Shown: piece after piece, positions 57,259 through 63,805 of the stretch
Layout: every line of letters begins with the position of its first letter
How positions within the stretch are numbered: the stretch's first letter is position 1
Source of the DNA: an uncultured cyanobacterium
GTDB taxonomy: Bacteria > Cyanobacteriota > Cyanobacteriia > Cyanobacteriales > Microcystaceae
Length of the DNA: 63,805 bases
Direction: 5' to 3'
NCBI GenBank assembly: GCA_903887375.1
Contig: CAISPN010000019.1
Span: forward strand, 1-63,805
Notes under the pieces: model-generated
Database searches by the model: none
What the model was told of the DNA's origin: nothing
The model's input: the letters and a program-made list of their open reading frames with translations, nothing else
Position numbers and translations under genes: made by a program

Positions 57259-57480
57259 TTATTTAGTAGCAGCAGGAGATTTAGTCGCTTTAGGAGCAGG
57301 AGATTTGGTAGCTTTAGCTTTAGGAGATTTAGTAGCTTTAGGAGCAGCAGACTTAGTAGCAGCAGGAGCAGCAGTTTTAGTAGTAGCAGGAGCCATAGTG
57401 TTATCACTAGCAGAAGCTACTAAATTAAAAGAAGATAAAGAAAGAGCGGCTAGAGTTGCAACAGAAATAGCTTTAAGCAT
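57259..57480 (-). CDS. Small exported Ala/Pro/Lys/Thr-repeat protein
   Basis: A 73-residue protein: signal peptide MLKAISVATLAALSLSSFNL (cleavage after VASA), then 47 residues of imperfect repeats of the type KSAAPKATKSPKAKATKSPA. The composition is basic and disordered, like cell-wall or nucleic-acid binding tails. A GAGGA ribosome site precedes the ATG and a terminator follows, both of which support a real gene. No family recognised. The opposite strand also reads open through the repeats, but that is a reflection of the repetition. Confidence 0.75.
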   Translation of the reverse strand: MLKAISVATLAALSLSSFNLVASASDNTMAPATTKTAAPAATKSAAPKATKSPKAKATKSPAPKATKSPAATK

Positions 57481-57598
57481 TGGTTTGTATCCTCACAAAT
57501 TTGAATTACTTTGTTCAATGACTACATCATAGGAAGCCAATGTGAACTCCATATGTCATTTTTTTGTCAAAATAGTGAAGTTTTGTAAGGTTAACAAG

Positions 57599-58216
57599 AT
57601 GCGCTCTGATATATCTACTGAGAAAAAGCCAAAAATCTTTCGTTCTGGTTTTCAAGGCTATATGGATCTCTATGGCGATCCATTGACGGTAGCAGAGTAT
57701 CTAAATGCACACCAAGGCTGGTTTTGCCGCTGCGCAAAGCCAATGAATACTGTTTCTCTAGGAGATGATCAATACCTCATTGTTATAGGTAATTTTGGAG
57801 CCCTTGGCTATGAGATTGAGCCCAAAATGGCAGTAGTACTTCATCGACCAAAAAATCAGCTCTATCTAATGCACAGTATCCCAATTAATGATTCTCCGCC
57901 TCAGGGCTACGAAATTGACTATCGTGCTACGATGAAACTAGAAGAGCTCAATTGCTTGAGTACAAAAGCCACTAGGGTGATCTGGAATCTGGATCTTAAA
58001 GTTGCTGTTGAGTTTCCCAAGTTTATTGATCGTTTGCCTCACCATATAGTCCAAAGTAGTGGAGAGCGCTTGCTTGATAAGATAGTTCATCAAGTCTCCC
58101 AGAGATTGACCTATAGAGTTCAGCAGGACTTTCACACCACTCATTCTCTGCCAATGCCCCCTAAATCTAGTAGAGGTACTATCTCTCAAGATGTCTACAG
58201 CGAAATTCCGGTTTAG
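57599..58216 (+). CDS. DUF1997 protein
   Basis: A 205-residue soluble protein of the cyanobacterial/plastid DUF1997 family: YLNAHQGWFCRCAKPMNTVS near residue 35, GNFGALGYEIEPKMAVVLH and YEIDYRATMKLEEL. Function is not known. I start at ATG 57599 (MRSDISTEKKP), which has AAGG upstream; the open frame extends 19 codons earlier without support. Its last 26 bp overlap the start of the DUF2808 gene, so translation is coupled. Confidence 0.85.
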   Translation: MRSDISTEKKPKIFRSGFQGYMDLYGDPLTVAEYLNAHQGWFCRCAKPMNTVSLGDDQYLIVIGNFGALGYEIEPKMAVVLHRPKNQLYLMHSIPINDSPPQGYEIDYRATMKLEELNCLSTKATRVIWNLDLKVAVEFPKFIDRLPHHIVQSSGERLLDKIVHQVSQRLTYRVQQDFHTTHSLPMPPKSSRGTISQDVYSEIPV

Positions 58217-58736
58217 TAATATTGTTTTAGTTTTTCTGCTGCTAAGTCTTTCTTTAGAAGCAAAAGCCCAACAGGGGCAAAATTTTTTTACTGGTTCTCC
58301 CCCTACTTTTAATGGGGAAGAAAGCCCCTTTAAATCAGTCTATATTCCATCTGCGCACTACTATTTCAAATTTTCACTGCCACGAAAATCCAATACAGCC
58401 ATTGCTAAAATTTTGATTGAACCACAGCCCAATATAGAGGAAGTTGTTTTTAGCTTACCTGATACTATTGCTTTTATCGGTATACCAGATGCTAGAGGTG
58501 CTCAAATACAAATTGCTTCTGTTGAGCAAGACCCCATCACGCGCATTATAACTGTCACTTTCGCTCAACCTATCCTCCCTGGCACTGATTTTACTATTTC
58601 TTTAGAAACTATCCAAAATCCTTCCACTTCAGGCACTTATCAGTTTAGACTCTATGCCTTACCAGTTGGCAATAGTCCTGTGAGTATGGACCTTGGGCTG
58701 GCACGTTTTCGTATTTATTCTTTTGGCTCTCATTAA
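58191..58736 (+). CDS. DUF2808 exported protein
   Basis: A 181-residue protein with a signal peptide (FSNIVLVFLLLSLSLEAKA, cleavage before QQGQN) and a beta-sandwich domain (YYFKFSLPRKSNTAIAKILI, FAQPILPGTDFTISLETIQN) typical of DUF2808. Family members occur in cyanobacteria with no known role, often several copies. It overlaps the DUF1997 gene by 26 bp in another frame and the convergent alanine dehydrogenase by 4 bp. Confidence 0.85.
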   Translation: MSTAKFRFSNIVLVFLLLSLSLEAKAQQGQNFFTGSPPTFNGEESPFKSVYIPSAHYYFKFSLPRKSNTAIAKILIEPQPNIEEVVFSLPDTIAFIGIPDARGAQIQIASVEQDPITRIITVTFAQPILPGTDFTISLETIQNPSTSGTYQFRLYALPVGNSPVSMDLGLARFRIYSFGSH

Positions 58737-59812
58737 GATTTAACTAGATCTGCAAAAATCTCTTTTAGTACTGTATGAACTAACTGGTGATCTCGCACAT
58801 TGAGTCCCTTGATTAGGGATGGATCTTCAGTATTGTTCTGTGCCAACTTGAGGACATAGGGCAATGTACTGTTGTTGAGAGCCTGGGTTGCTGTCCAAGG
58901 AACTGCTCCTGGCATATTGGGTACGCCATAATGTACAACTCCTTCTTCTATATAGGTTGGCGCAGAATGAGAAGTTGCTCTTAGTGTTTCTACGCAGCCG
59001 CCTTGATCTATGGCAACATCGACAATCACCGAGCCGTCTTTCATCTGTTTGACCAAATCTCTAGAAACTAAAGTTGGCGCTTTGCGGTTTGGCAATAATA
59101 CTGCACCTATCAATAGATCACTTTGGGGTACTATAGCCTCTATTTGGGCTGAGTTACTCAATATTAGTTCTATTTGCGAACCAAAAATGTTTTCCAGGTA
59201 AGAGAGTCTTTCAGGATTGATATCTAATACTGTGACTCTTGCACCCATACCGAGGGCAATTCTGGCAGATTCTGTACCGACAACTCCTGCGCCTAGGATC
59301 ACTACCTGTCCTGAGGCTACTCCAGGAATGCCACTTAAAAGAACCCCTCTGCCTCCTTGTTGTTTTTCGAGGTATCGCGCACCAAATTGGACAGCTAAGC
59401 GCCCGGCTATAATGCTCATTGGGGTTAAAAGTGGCAATCGACCATCAGCTAGCTCAACGCTTTCATAGGCATAGGCAGTGATTCCTGATTCTATTAGTTT
59501 GCCAGTAAGTTCTCGATTGGCAGCTAAATGCAGATAGGTAAAAAGAAGACCTCCAGCTTTAAGGTAAGGGTATTCAGCAATTAGTGGCTCTTTTACTTTG
59601 ACTACCATATCCTGCTGCCAAATTTCTTGAGCATTATCTAGAATAATTGCTCCAGAGGCTTGATAATCTGAATCACTAAAGCTACTGCCATTCCCAGCGC
59701 CACTTTCAATATAGATTTGGTGACCGTGCCCAATAAGGACTTTGACACTATCAGGGGAGAGTCCTACACGAAATTCTTGATCTTTGATCTCCTTAGGCAC
59801 ACCAATTTTCAT
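58733..59812 (-). CDS. ald: Alanine dehydrogenase
   Basis: A 359-residue NAD-dependent enzyme interconverting alanine with pyruvate and ammonia. It begins MKIGVPKEIKDQEFRVGLSP, has the Rossmann loop VVILGAGVVGTESARIALGM near 167 and VVDVAIDQGGCVETLRATSH near 265. Substrate Lys/His positions of the family are kept (VVKVKEPL; FTYLHLAAN). The length is normal. The gene is monocistronic and is divergent from the aldolase gene, with 154 bp between them. Confidence 0.95.
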   Translation of the reverse strand: MKIGVPKEIKDQEFRVGLSPDSVKVLIGHGHQIYIESGAGNGSSFSDSDYQASGAIILDNAQEIWQQDMVVKVKEPLIAEYPYLKAGGLLFTYLHLAANRELTGKLIESGITAYAYESVELADGRLPLLTPMSIIAGRLAVQFGARYLEKQQGGRGVLLSGIPGVASGQVVILGAGVVGTESARIALGMGARVTVLDINPERLSYLENIFGSQIELILSNSAQIEAIVPQSDLLIGAVLLPNRKAPTLVSRDLVKQMKDGSVIVDVAIDQGGCVETLRATSHSAPTYIEEGVVHYGVPNMPGAVPWTATQALNNSTLPYVLKLAQNNTEDPSLIKGLNVRDHQLVHTVLKEIFADLVKS

Positions 59813-59966
59813 TTGCCCTCTCTGACTCTATCAGCTCGACTTGTTCGATTTTAAACCCACTCTAGAAAAATTCTTGAGCAAAAATGTAAAATTTATCTTA
59901 AGATCTTCAATAAAGAAAGAAAACTTAGCTAGCTGACGTTTTTATTAAGAAATCTAGGAGAAAGTT

Positions 59967-61043
59967 ATGGCACTAGTACCTTTAAGGCTGTTATTAGATC
60001 ACGCAGCCGAACATGATTATGGAATTCCAGCATTTAATGTCAACAACCTAGAGCAGATCCTCTCTATCTTGCAAGCAGCAGATGAGACCGATAGCCCTGT
60101 AATTCTTCAGGCTTCTCGTGGAGCTCGTAAGTACGCTGGAGAGAATTTCCTCCGTCATTTGATCACTGCAGCAATCGAAACCTATCCTCACATTCCCATT
60201 GTTATGCACCAAGACCATGGCAATAGCCCTGGAACTTGCTATTCTGCTATCCGCAACGGCTTTAGCAGTGTCATGATGGATGGTTCTCTAGAAGCAGATG
60301 CTAAAACTCCTGCTAGCTATGAGTACAACGTTGCAGTTACTTCTGAAGTAGTTAAAGTCGCTCACTCCATTGGCGTCAGTGTAGAAGGTGAGTTGGGTTG
60401 TCTAGGTTCTTTAGAAACCGGTAAAGGCGATAAAGAAGATGGCCATGGTTTTGAAGGTACTCTTTCTAAAGAGCAGTTGCTCACTGATCCTGCTGAGGCT
60501 GCTGATTTTGTTGAAAGAACTCAAGTCGATGCTTTGGCAGTTGCTATCGGTACTAGCCACGGCGCTTACAAGTTCAGCCGCAAACCAACTGGGGAAATCT
60601 TGGCAATCAGCCGCATTGCAGAAATCCATAAACTATTGCCTAACACTCACTTGGTAATGCATGGTTCTTCTTCGGTTCCTCAAGATCTTTTAGAGTTGAT
60701 CAACCAATATGGTGGAGAAATTCCTGAGACCTATGGTGTACCTGTTGAAGAAATTCAAAAAGGAATCAAATGTGGTGTTCGCAAAGTCAATATTGACACC
60801 GACAACCGCTTAGCTTTTACTGCAGCTATCCGTGAAGCAGCCGCGCTCAAGCCTTCTGAATTTGATCCTCGTCACTTCCTCAAGCCTTCTATCAAATATA
60901 TGCAGAAAATCTGCGCTGATCGCTATCAAGAGTTCTGGACTGCTGGTAATGCTAGCAAAATCAAACAGATCTCCTTGGATGACTACGCTGCCAAGTATGC
61001 TAAAGGAGAACTTTCTTCTAGCAAGAAAACTGTAGTAGTCTAG
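59967..61043 (+). CDS. fba: Class II fructose-bisphosphate aldolase, Calvin-cycle subtype
   Basis: A 358-residue zinc aldolase acting on fructose-1,6- and sedoheptulose-1,7-bisphosphate in carbon fixation and glycolysis. Zinc ligands are in [10 protein letters not shown] (about 76) and [23 protein letters not shown] (about 234); phosphate-binding [12 protein letters not shown] is near 274. AGGAG six bases before the ATG and the choice of common codons suggest strong expression. A terminator hairpin is embedded in the last codons (61023). Confidence 0.97.
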   Translation: MALVPLRLLLDHAAEHDYGIPAFNVNNLEQILSILQAADETDSPVILQASRGARKYAGENFLRHLITAAIETYPHIPIVMHQDHGNSPGTCYSAIRNGFSSVMMDGSLEADAKTPASYEYNVAVTSEVVKVAHSIGVSVEGELGCLGSLETGKGDKEDGHGFEGTLSKEQLLTDPAEAADFVERTQVDALAVAIGTSHGAYKFSRKPTGEILAISRIAEIHKLLPNTHLVMHGSSSVPQDLLELINQYGGEIPETYGVPVEEIQKGIKCGVRKVNIDTDNRLAFTAAIREAAALKPSEFDPRHFLKPSIKYMQKICADRYQEFWTAGNASKIKQISLDDYAAKYAKGELSSSKKTVVV

Positions 61044-61055
61044 TTTTCTTTTTTT
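61023..61055 (+). terminator. Intrinsic terminator embedded in the aldolase 3' end
   Basis: AAGAAAACT (61023-61031) pairs with AGTTTTCTT (61042-61050) over nine bases with a 10-nt loop containing most of the stop codon; five T follow. The left arm is coding sequence, an economical arrangement. Confidence 0.8.
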
Positions 61056-61060
61056 GTAGG

Positions 61061-61591
61061 TTAAATTTGGACCTCCCAGCGCAGCTTGGGGGGTCCTTTT
61101 TCTTGTTCTAATTTGGAGATTTGTAAGTTCACTGGGATCATTTGCTCTTGCCTAGTTCTTAAGTTGAGCTGCCATTTAGCAAGTTTTTCAGATTGAAGAA
61201 ATTTATTGAGCTGGCTAAAAAATAAATTGCGATCAGTTGTAGCTATAAAAATAGACAGGGGCTTACCTATTATAAAATCCTGACGTATCTTGAGAAGATT
61301 GGCCGCGCTTTGATTGACCTGTTCAATCACTCCCTCTTCATCGGTGATCAAGTAACCATTGGGAGCACAATCAAAGAGCTCTTGATAAAATCGATACGAG
61401 CTTTCAAGTTGGCTTTGATTTGCAAGTAGTTCTTCTTGCTGTACTTGCAACTCTTCTAGAACCATTGAGAGCTCTTCTAGTACTGCTTTTAAAAGCTCTG
61501 GCTGTAATAATAATTCATCTATATTTTTGATTAATAGATTTAATTTGACTTGAGAAACCTGAAATTTAAAGTTAAATATGTATGGGCTCAT
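61061..61591 (-). CDS. PAS-domain signalling protein
   Basis: A 176-residue protein: a coiled coil (LKAVLEELSMVLEELQVQQE, about 34-53) and one PAS domain (about 65-176) with FDCAPNGYLITDEEGVIEQV and NLLKIRQDFIIGKPLSIFIA. There is no kinase or cyclase output domain. Its start overlaps the 3' end of the CheR-PAS gene by 20 bp in a different frame, so translation is coupled. It may relay sensing to a partner encoded elsewhere. An ancestral continuous CheB-CheR-PAS protein split by frameshift is possible but not required. Confidence 0.8.
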   Translation of the reverse strand: MSPYIFNFKFQVSQVKLNLLIKNIDELLLQPELLKAVLEELSMVLEELQVQQEELLANQSQLESSYRFYQELFDCAPNGYLITDEEGVIEQVNQSAANLLKIRQDFIIGKPLSIFIATTDRNLFFSQLNKFLQSEKLAKWQLNLRTRQEQMIPVNLQISKLEQEKGPPKLRWEVQI

Positions 61592-63428
61592 CTTTCATTA
61601 GTATTATTATACCAATATTTTCTTTATCTTTGCCAATTAAACAATTTAGTGATACATCACATAAGATTGATTGGCCTCTTCTATTGATTGATTCTAAGAT
61701 GATTTGTCCTGTTTGATCGCTCTGGTTTAGACAATTTAAAATTGGTTCGCGTAGACGCTCAATAGGCAAACCAATATCCAGGCTAAAAAGGCTCTTGCTT
61801 TTGACTTCCTCGAGCTTAAGACCCCAGAGATCTTCTGCTTTTTTGCTCCAAATCATAATAGTAAATTGCAAATCTATTACTATCACCCCAATTTTTAAAC
61901 TACTTAAAATAGAATTTAAAAATAGATTGCTTTGATCTAGTTCTTTACTATTGATGCGCAGCACGTTGTTGATACTTTGCAGTTCGTCGTTGGTCGATTT
62001 CAGCTCTTCGTTAATAGTTTCGAGCTCTTCGTTGGTAGATTGCAACTCTTCATTGGTAGTTTCGAGCTCTTCGTTGGTCGATTGCAGCTCTTCATTGGTG
62101 GTTTCGAGCTCTTCATGGCTAGATTGCAGATTTTCGCTTACCTGATGAAGATCTCTTTTGGTGCTTTCTAGTTCACTTTGAAGTAAATAATATGCGCTCA
62201 TATCACCAAAAGAGATGCTTGTTCCTAATAATTCTGTTTCTTTGATTGAGCTTATCTGAACATCTAAGTAGCAAAGGGTGCCATCTGGCAAATTATGAGA
62301 GATCTTGTTTATTTTGAGGGGATAGCCTGTATTGGAAACTTGTTCTATTAGAGATCTGAGCTCCAAGGGACGGTAGGATATCTCTAGATCTTTTAGTGGC
62401 TGACCTATATTATTTAAATTTAGGCCAAACATTGATTGAGCTAATTTATTGATTAGTAGTAAATTGTTTTTGGAATCAAGGATGATGAGAGCCGAGGAAA
62501 GTTGATCAAGGGAGATCTTCATAAGACGGAACACATCAAGGAGGTATTGGTTATTTTGCGCTGATTCTTTTATGATCGATGATAGATTACGATTTAGGGG
62601 ATTTGTAGGTTCATTTTTGCTAAAAAGATGATGTGTGACATCAAATGGAACAAAAAGATTATTCTTGTTAAGAATCATTTCTGCTCTACCTAGAACTAAT
62701 ATTCCATTATTATTTAGTCCAAAGTAAAATTTTTTGAGAATATCCTGTTGCGTGCTGCTATTAAAGTACATTAGGGTATTACGGCAGATCAACAAATCTA
62801 ACCTAGAAATAGGAGGATCAATTAGCAGATTGTGTCGCCCAAAAATAACAACTCTTCTAAGCTCAGAGCAAAAGGTATATCTATTTTGACTATGCTGCTG
62901 CTGAAAGTATTTTTCTTGTAAATTTTCCGCTAGAGAATCTAGAGCTTTTTGCTCATAGATACCGCAGCGTGCTTTATTAAGGGCATCTTCATCAATATCG
63001 GTAGCGTATATTTTCACGCGATTGCGAAGCTCTTCTAATCCCAACAGTTCAGCTAGAATCATCACCAAGCTGTAGGGTTCTTCTCCAGTAGCGCAGCCTG
63101 CTATCCAAATTCTGAGGTTTTGATTTGGTGCTTTGGCTTGGATTATCTTGGGGAGAACATCACTTTGCAGAAAATCCCAAGTATCTGGATCCCGAAAAAA
63201 ACTAGTGACATTGATCAAAATTGTATTGAACAGAAAAGAAAACTCTTCAGGGTGAATTTTTAGATAGTCTAGATAGTGGCTAAAAGTTTCTACTGCCCTT
63301 GAGCTCATTTGTTTGAGAACTCTGCGTTTAAGATTGGATCTTTTATAACCTGTAAAATCAAAGCCTCTATTAGTTTTGAGAAAATCTAACAGCTCTTCAA
63401 AGTTTTCATCTGATTGATTCTGGTTCAT
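61572..63428 (-). CDS. CheR methyltransferase with PAS and coiled-coil domains
   Basis: A 618-residue protein. Residues 1-270 form a CheR methyltransferase: GYKRSNLKRRVLKQM at the N-terminus, SAM-binding IWIAGCATGEEPYSLVMILA near 106 and DLLICRNTLMYF near 212. A PAS domain follows (about 300-395), then a coiled coil (about 405-490) of seven-residue repeats such as NEELQSTNEELETTNEELQS, and a second PAS domain. This is the CheR part of the CheB/CheR/PAS sensors of bacteria. The ATG overlaps the CheB stop as ATGA. Such proteins methylate unknown partners or act as scaffolds. Confidence 0.9.
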   Translation of the reverse strand: MNQNQSDENFEELLDFLKTNRGFDFTGYKRSNLKRRVLKQMSSRAVETFSHYLDYLKIHPEEFSFLFNTILINVTSFFRDPDTWDFLQSDVLPKIIQAKAPNQNLRIWIAGCATGEEPYSLVMILAELLGLEELRNRVKIYATDIDEDALNKARCGIYEQKALDSLAENLQEKYFQQQHSQNRYTFCSELRRVVIFGRHNLLIDPPISRLDLLICRNTLMYFNSSTQQDILKKFYFGLNNNGILVLGRAEMILNKNNLFVPFDVTHHLFSKNEPTNPLNRNLSSIIKESAQNNQYLLDVFRLMKISLDQLSSALIILDSKNNLLLINKLAQSMFGLNLNNIGQPLKDLEISYRPLELRSLIEQVSNTGYPLKINKISHNLPDGTLCYLDVQISSIKETELLGTSISFGDMSAYYLLQSELESTKRDLHQVSENLQSSHEELETTNEELQSTNEELETTNEELQSTNEELETINEELKSTNDELQSINNVLRINSKELDQSNLFLNSILSSLKIGVIVIDLQFTIMIWSKKAEDLWGLKLEEVKSKSLFSLDIGLPIERLREPILNCLNQSDQTGQIILESINRRGQSILCDVSLNCLIGKDKENIGIIILMKDEPIHI

Positions 63429-63805
63429 GGGGATACTAAAGCCTCTAAAGTAGGACCTATGAGCTCTAATGGCACAATGTAATCCGCTATTGTAGTACTA
63501 ACTGCTGCTTCAGGCATCCCTTTATACTGAGAGCTTTGTGGGCTTTGCACTATTACTTTTCCTCCCTTGGCAGCAATAGCCCCGACGCCAGATCTGCCAT
63601 CGATTCCTGTACCTGAGAGAATTACGGCAATAGCTTTTTGTTGGTAGCTTTGGGCTGTTGATTCAAATAGAACATCTACAGAAGGCCTGACATAGTTAAC
63701 CTTGGCTGTTTGGCTTAAGCAAATCACGCCTTTAGAATTAACCAGTACATGATAATCTGGTGGTGCAATTAATACCAATCCAGCGCTAATTAGATCACCA
63801 TCTGC
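63425..63805 (-). CDS. CheB-type methylesterase, C-terminal part (window edge)
   Basis: The frame is open to the end of the window; 126 residues are visible. They include ADGDLISAGLVLIAPPDYHV and the catalytic-Asp segment ILSGTGIDGRSGVGAIAAKG then QYKGMPEAAVS of a CheB methylesterase domain. The nucleophile Ser and His would lie upstream, outside. The stop overlaps the CheR start by 4 bp (ATGA), so the two are translated together. Whether a receiver domain precedes cannot be seen. Partial only because of the boundary. Confidence 0.88.
   Translation of the reverse strand, partial: ADGDLISAGLVLIAPPDYHVLVNSKGVICLSQTAKVNYVRPSVDVLFESTAQSYQQKAIAVILSGTGIDGRSGVGAIAAKGGKVIVQSPQSSQYKGMPEAAVSTTIADYIVPLELIGPTLEALVSP

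Noticed and set aside
57229-57532. Plus-strand Ser/Arg-rich or Ala/Val-rich small proteins
   Set aside because: They mirror the repeat codons of the minus-strand exported protein, which has a signal peptide, ribosome site and terminator; the plus-strand frames have none.
61572-61591. A frameshifted single CheR-PAS-PAS gene
   Set aside because: The first gene ends in a normal PAS C-terminus and the second has its own ATG and linker; a true overlap is as likely, so it is kept as two genes.
61951-62171. Open frames and tandem repeats on the plus strand, CRISPR-like in look
   Set aside because: They are the complement of the seven-residue coiled-coil repeats of the CheR-PAS protein; there are no unique spacers.

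Overview
The window comes from an oxygenic cyanobacterium of roughly 39-40% GC (estimated by eye from sampled lines). Diagnostic genes are the inducible NDH-1 CO2-uptake operon (ndhF3-ndhD3-cupA), the NDH-1 subunit gene ndhS, a dark-operative protochlorophyllide reductase locus (chlN-chlB-chlL), the C-terminal half of a naturally split, intein-bearing dnaE, a Calvin-type class II aldolase, and many families largely confined to cyanobacteria and plastids (DUF1995, DUF1997, DUF3318, DUF4126, DUF4330, DUF2808, Rre1/Ycf29-like regulator). I cannot name the genus. The split DnaE intein and NDH-1MS genes point away from Prochlorococcus/marine Synechococcus, yet the chlNBL proteins look like the picocyanobacterial/proteobacterial type. 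The locus was therefore probably transferred.

Layout: 1-5470, LysR regulator fragment and the CO2-uptake operon plus a secreted protein. 5459-8167 (minus), fumC then dnaE C-half with its intein piece. 8233-12035, ndhS and a HAS-barrel-like protein, then a minus block with a GldG-type protein coupled to an Rre1-like regulator. 12099-14822, a glycosyltransferase facing a four-gene accessory block with an HNH endonuclease. 14997-18047, small conserved proteins and an exported Ntn hydrolase. 18179-21994, chlNBL. 22052-33893, pentapeptide protein, atypical histidine kinase, cytosine deaminase, AAA-like protein, a GyrA/ParC subunit, single-domain response regulator, TPR protein, sulfotransferase, DUF3782 protein and a CTERM-anchored exported protein. 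34004-36378, ABC ATPase, ribosomal protein S1 and tRNA-Asp. 36464-41406, exported Gly-rich protein, lipoprotein, and a STAS-sugar-transferase fusion beside an RsbW-like kinase. 41584-50481, clpP-clpX, DUF4330, universal stress protein, folA, DUF1995, mutS2. 50488-61043, LptF/G permease, GT2, Coq4-like protein, hisIE, A-type Fe-S carrier, cupin, rsmE, DUF1997/DUF2808, alanine dehydrogenase and aldolase. 61061-63805 (minus), a CheB-CheR-PAS signalling operon cut by the window end.

The genome is compact. Nine of fifteen convergent gene pairs overlap at their 3' ends by 4-42 bp, and several terminators are built into, or abut, coding ends. No rRNA, insertion sequence or CRISPR array was seen. The palindrome AGATCT is conspicuously frequent (about 70 by eye against about 20 expected), while the usual cyanobacterial HIP1 octamer was not noticed.

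Most notable for follow-up: the foreign-type chlNBL cluster, the split DnaE intein, the AGATCT excess, the STAS-glycosyltransferase/RsbW pair, the terminator-like hairpin in the leader of the CTERM-protein gene, and the HNH accessory block.
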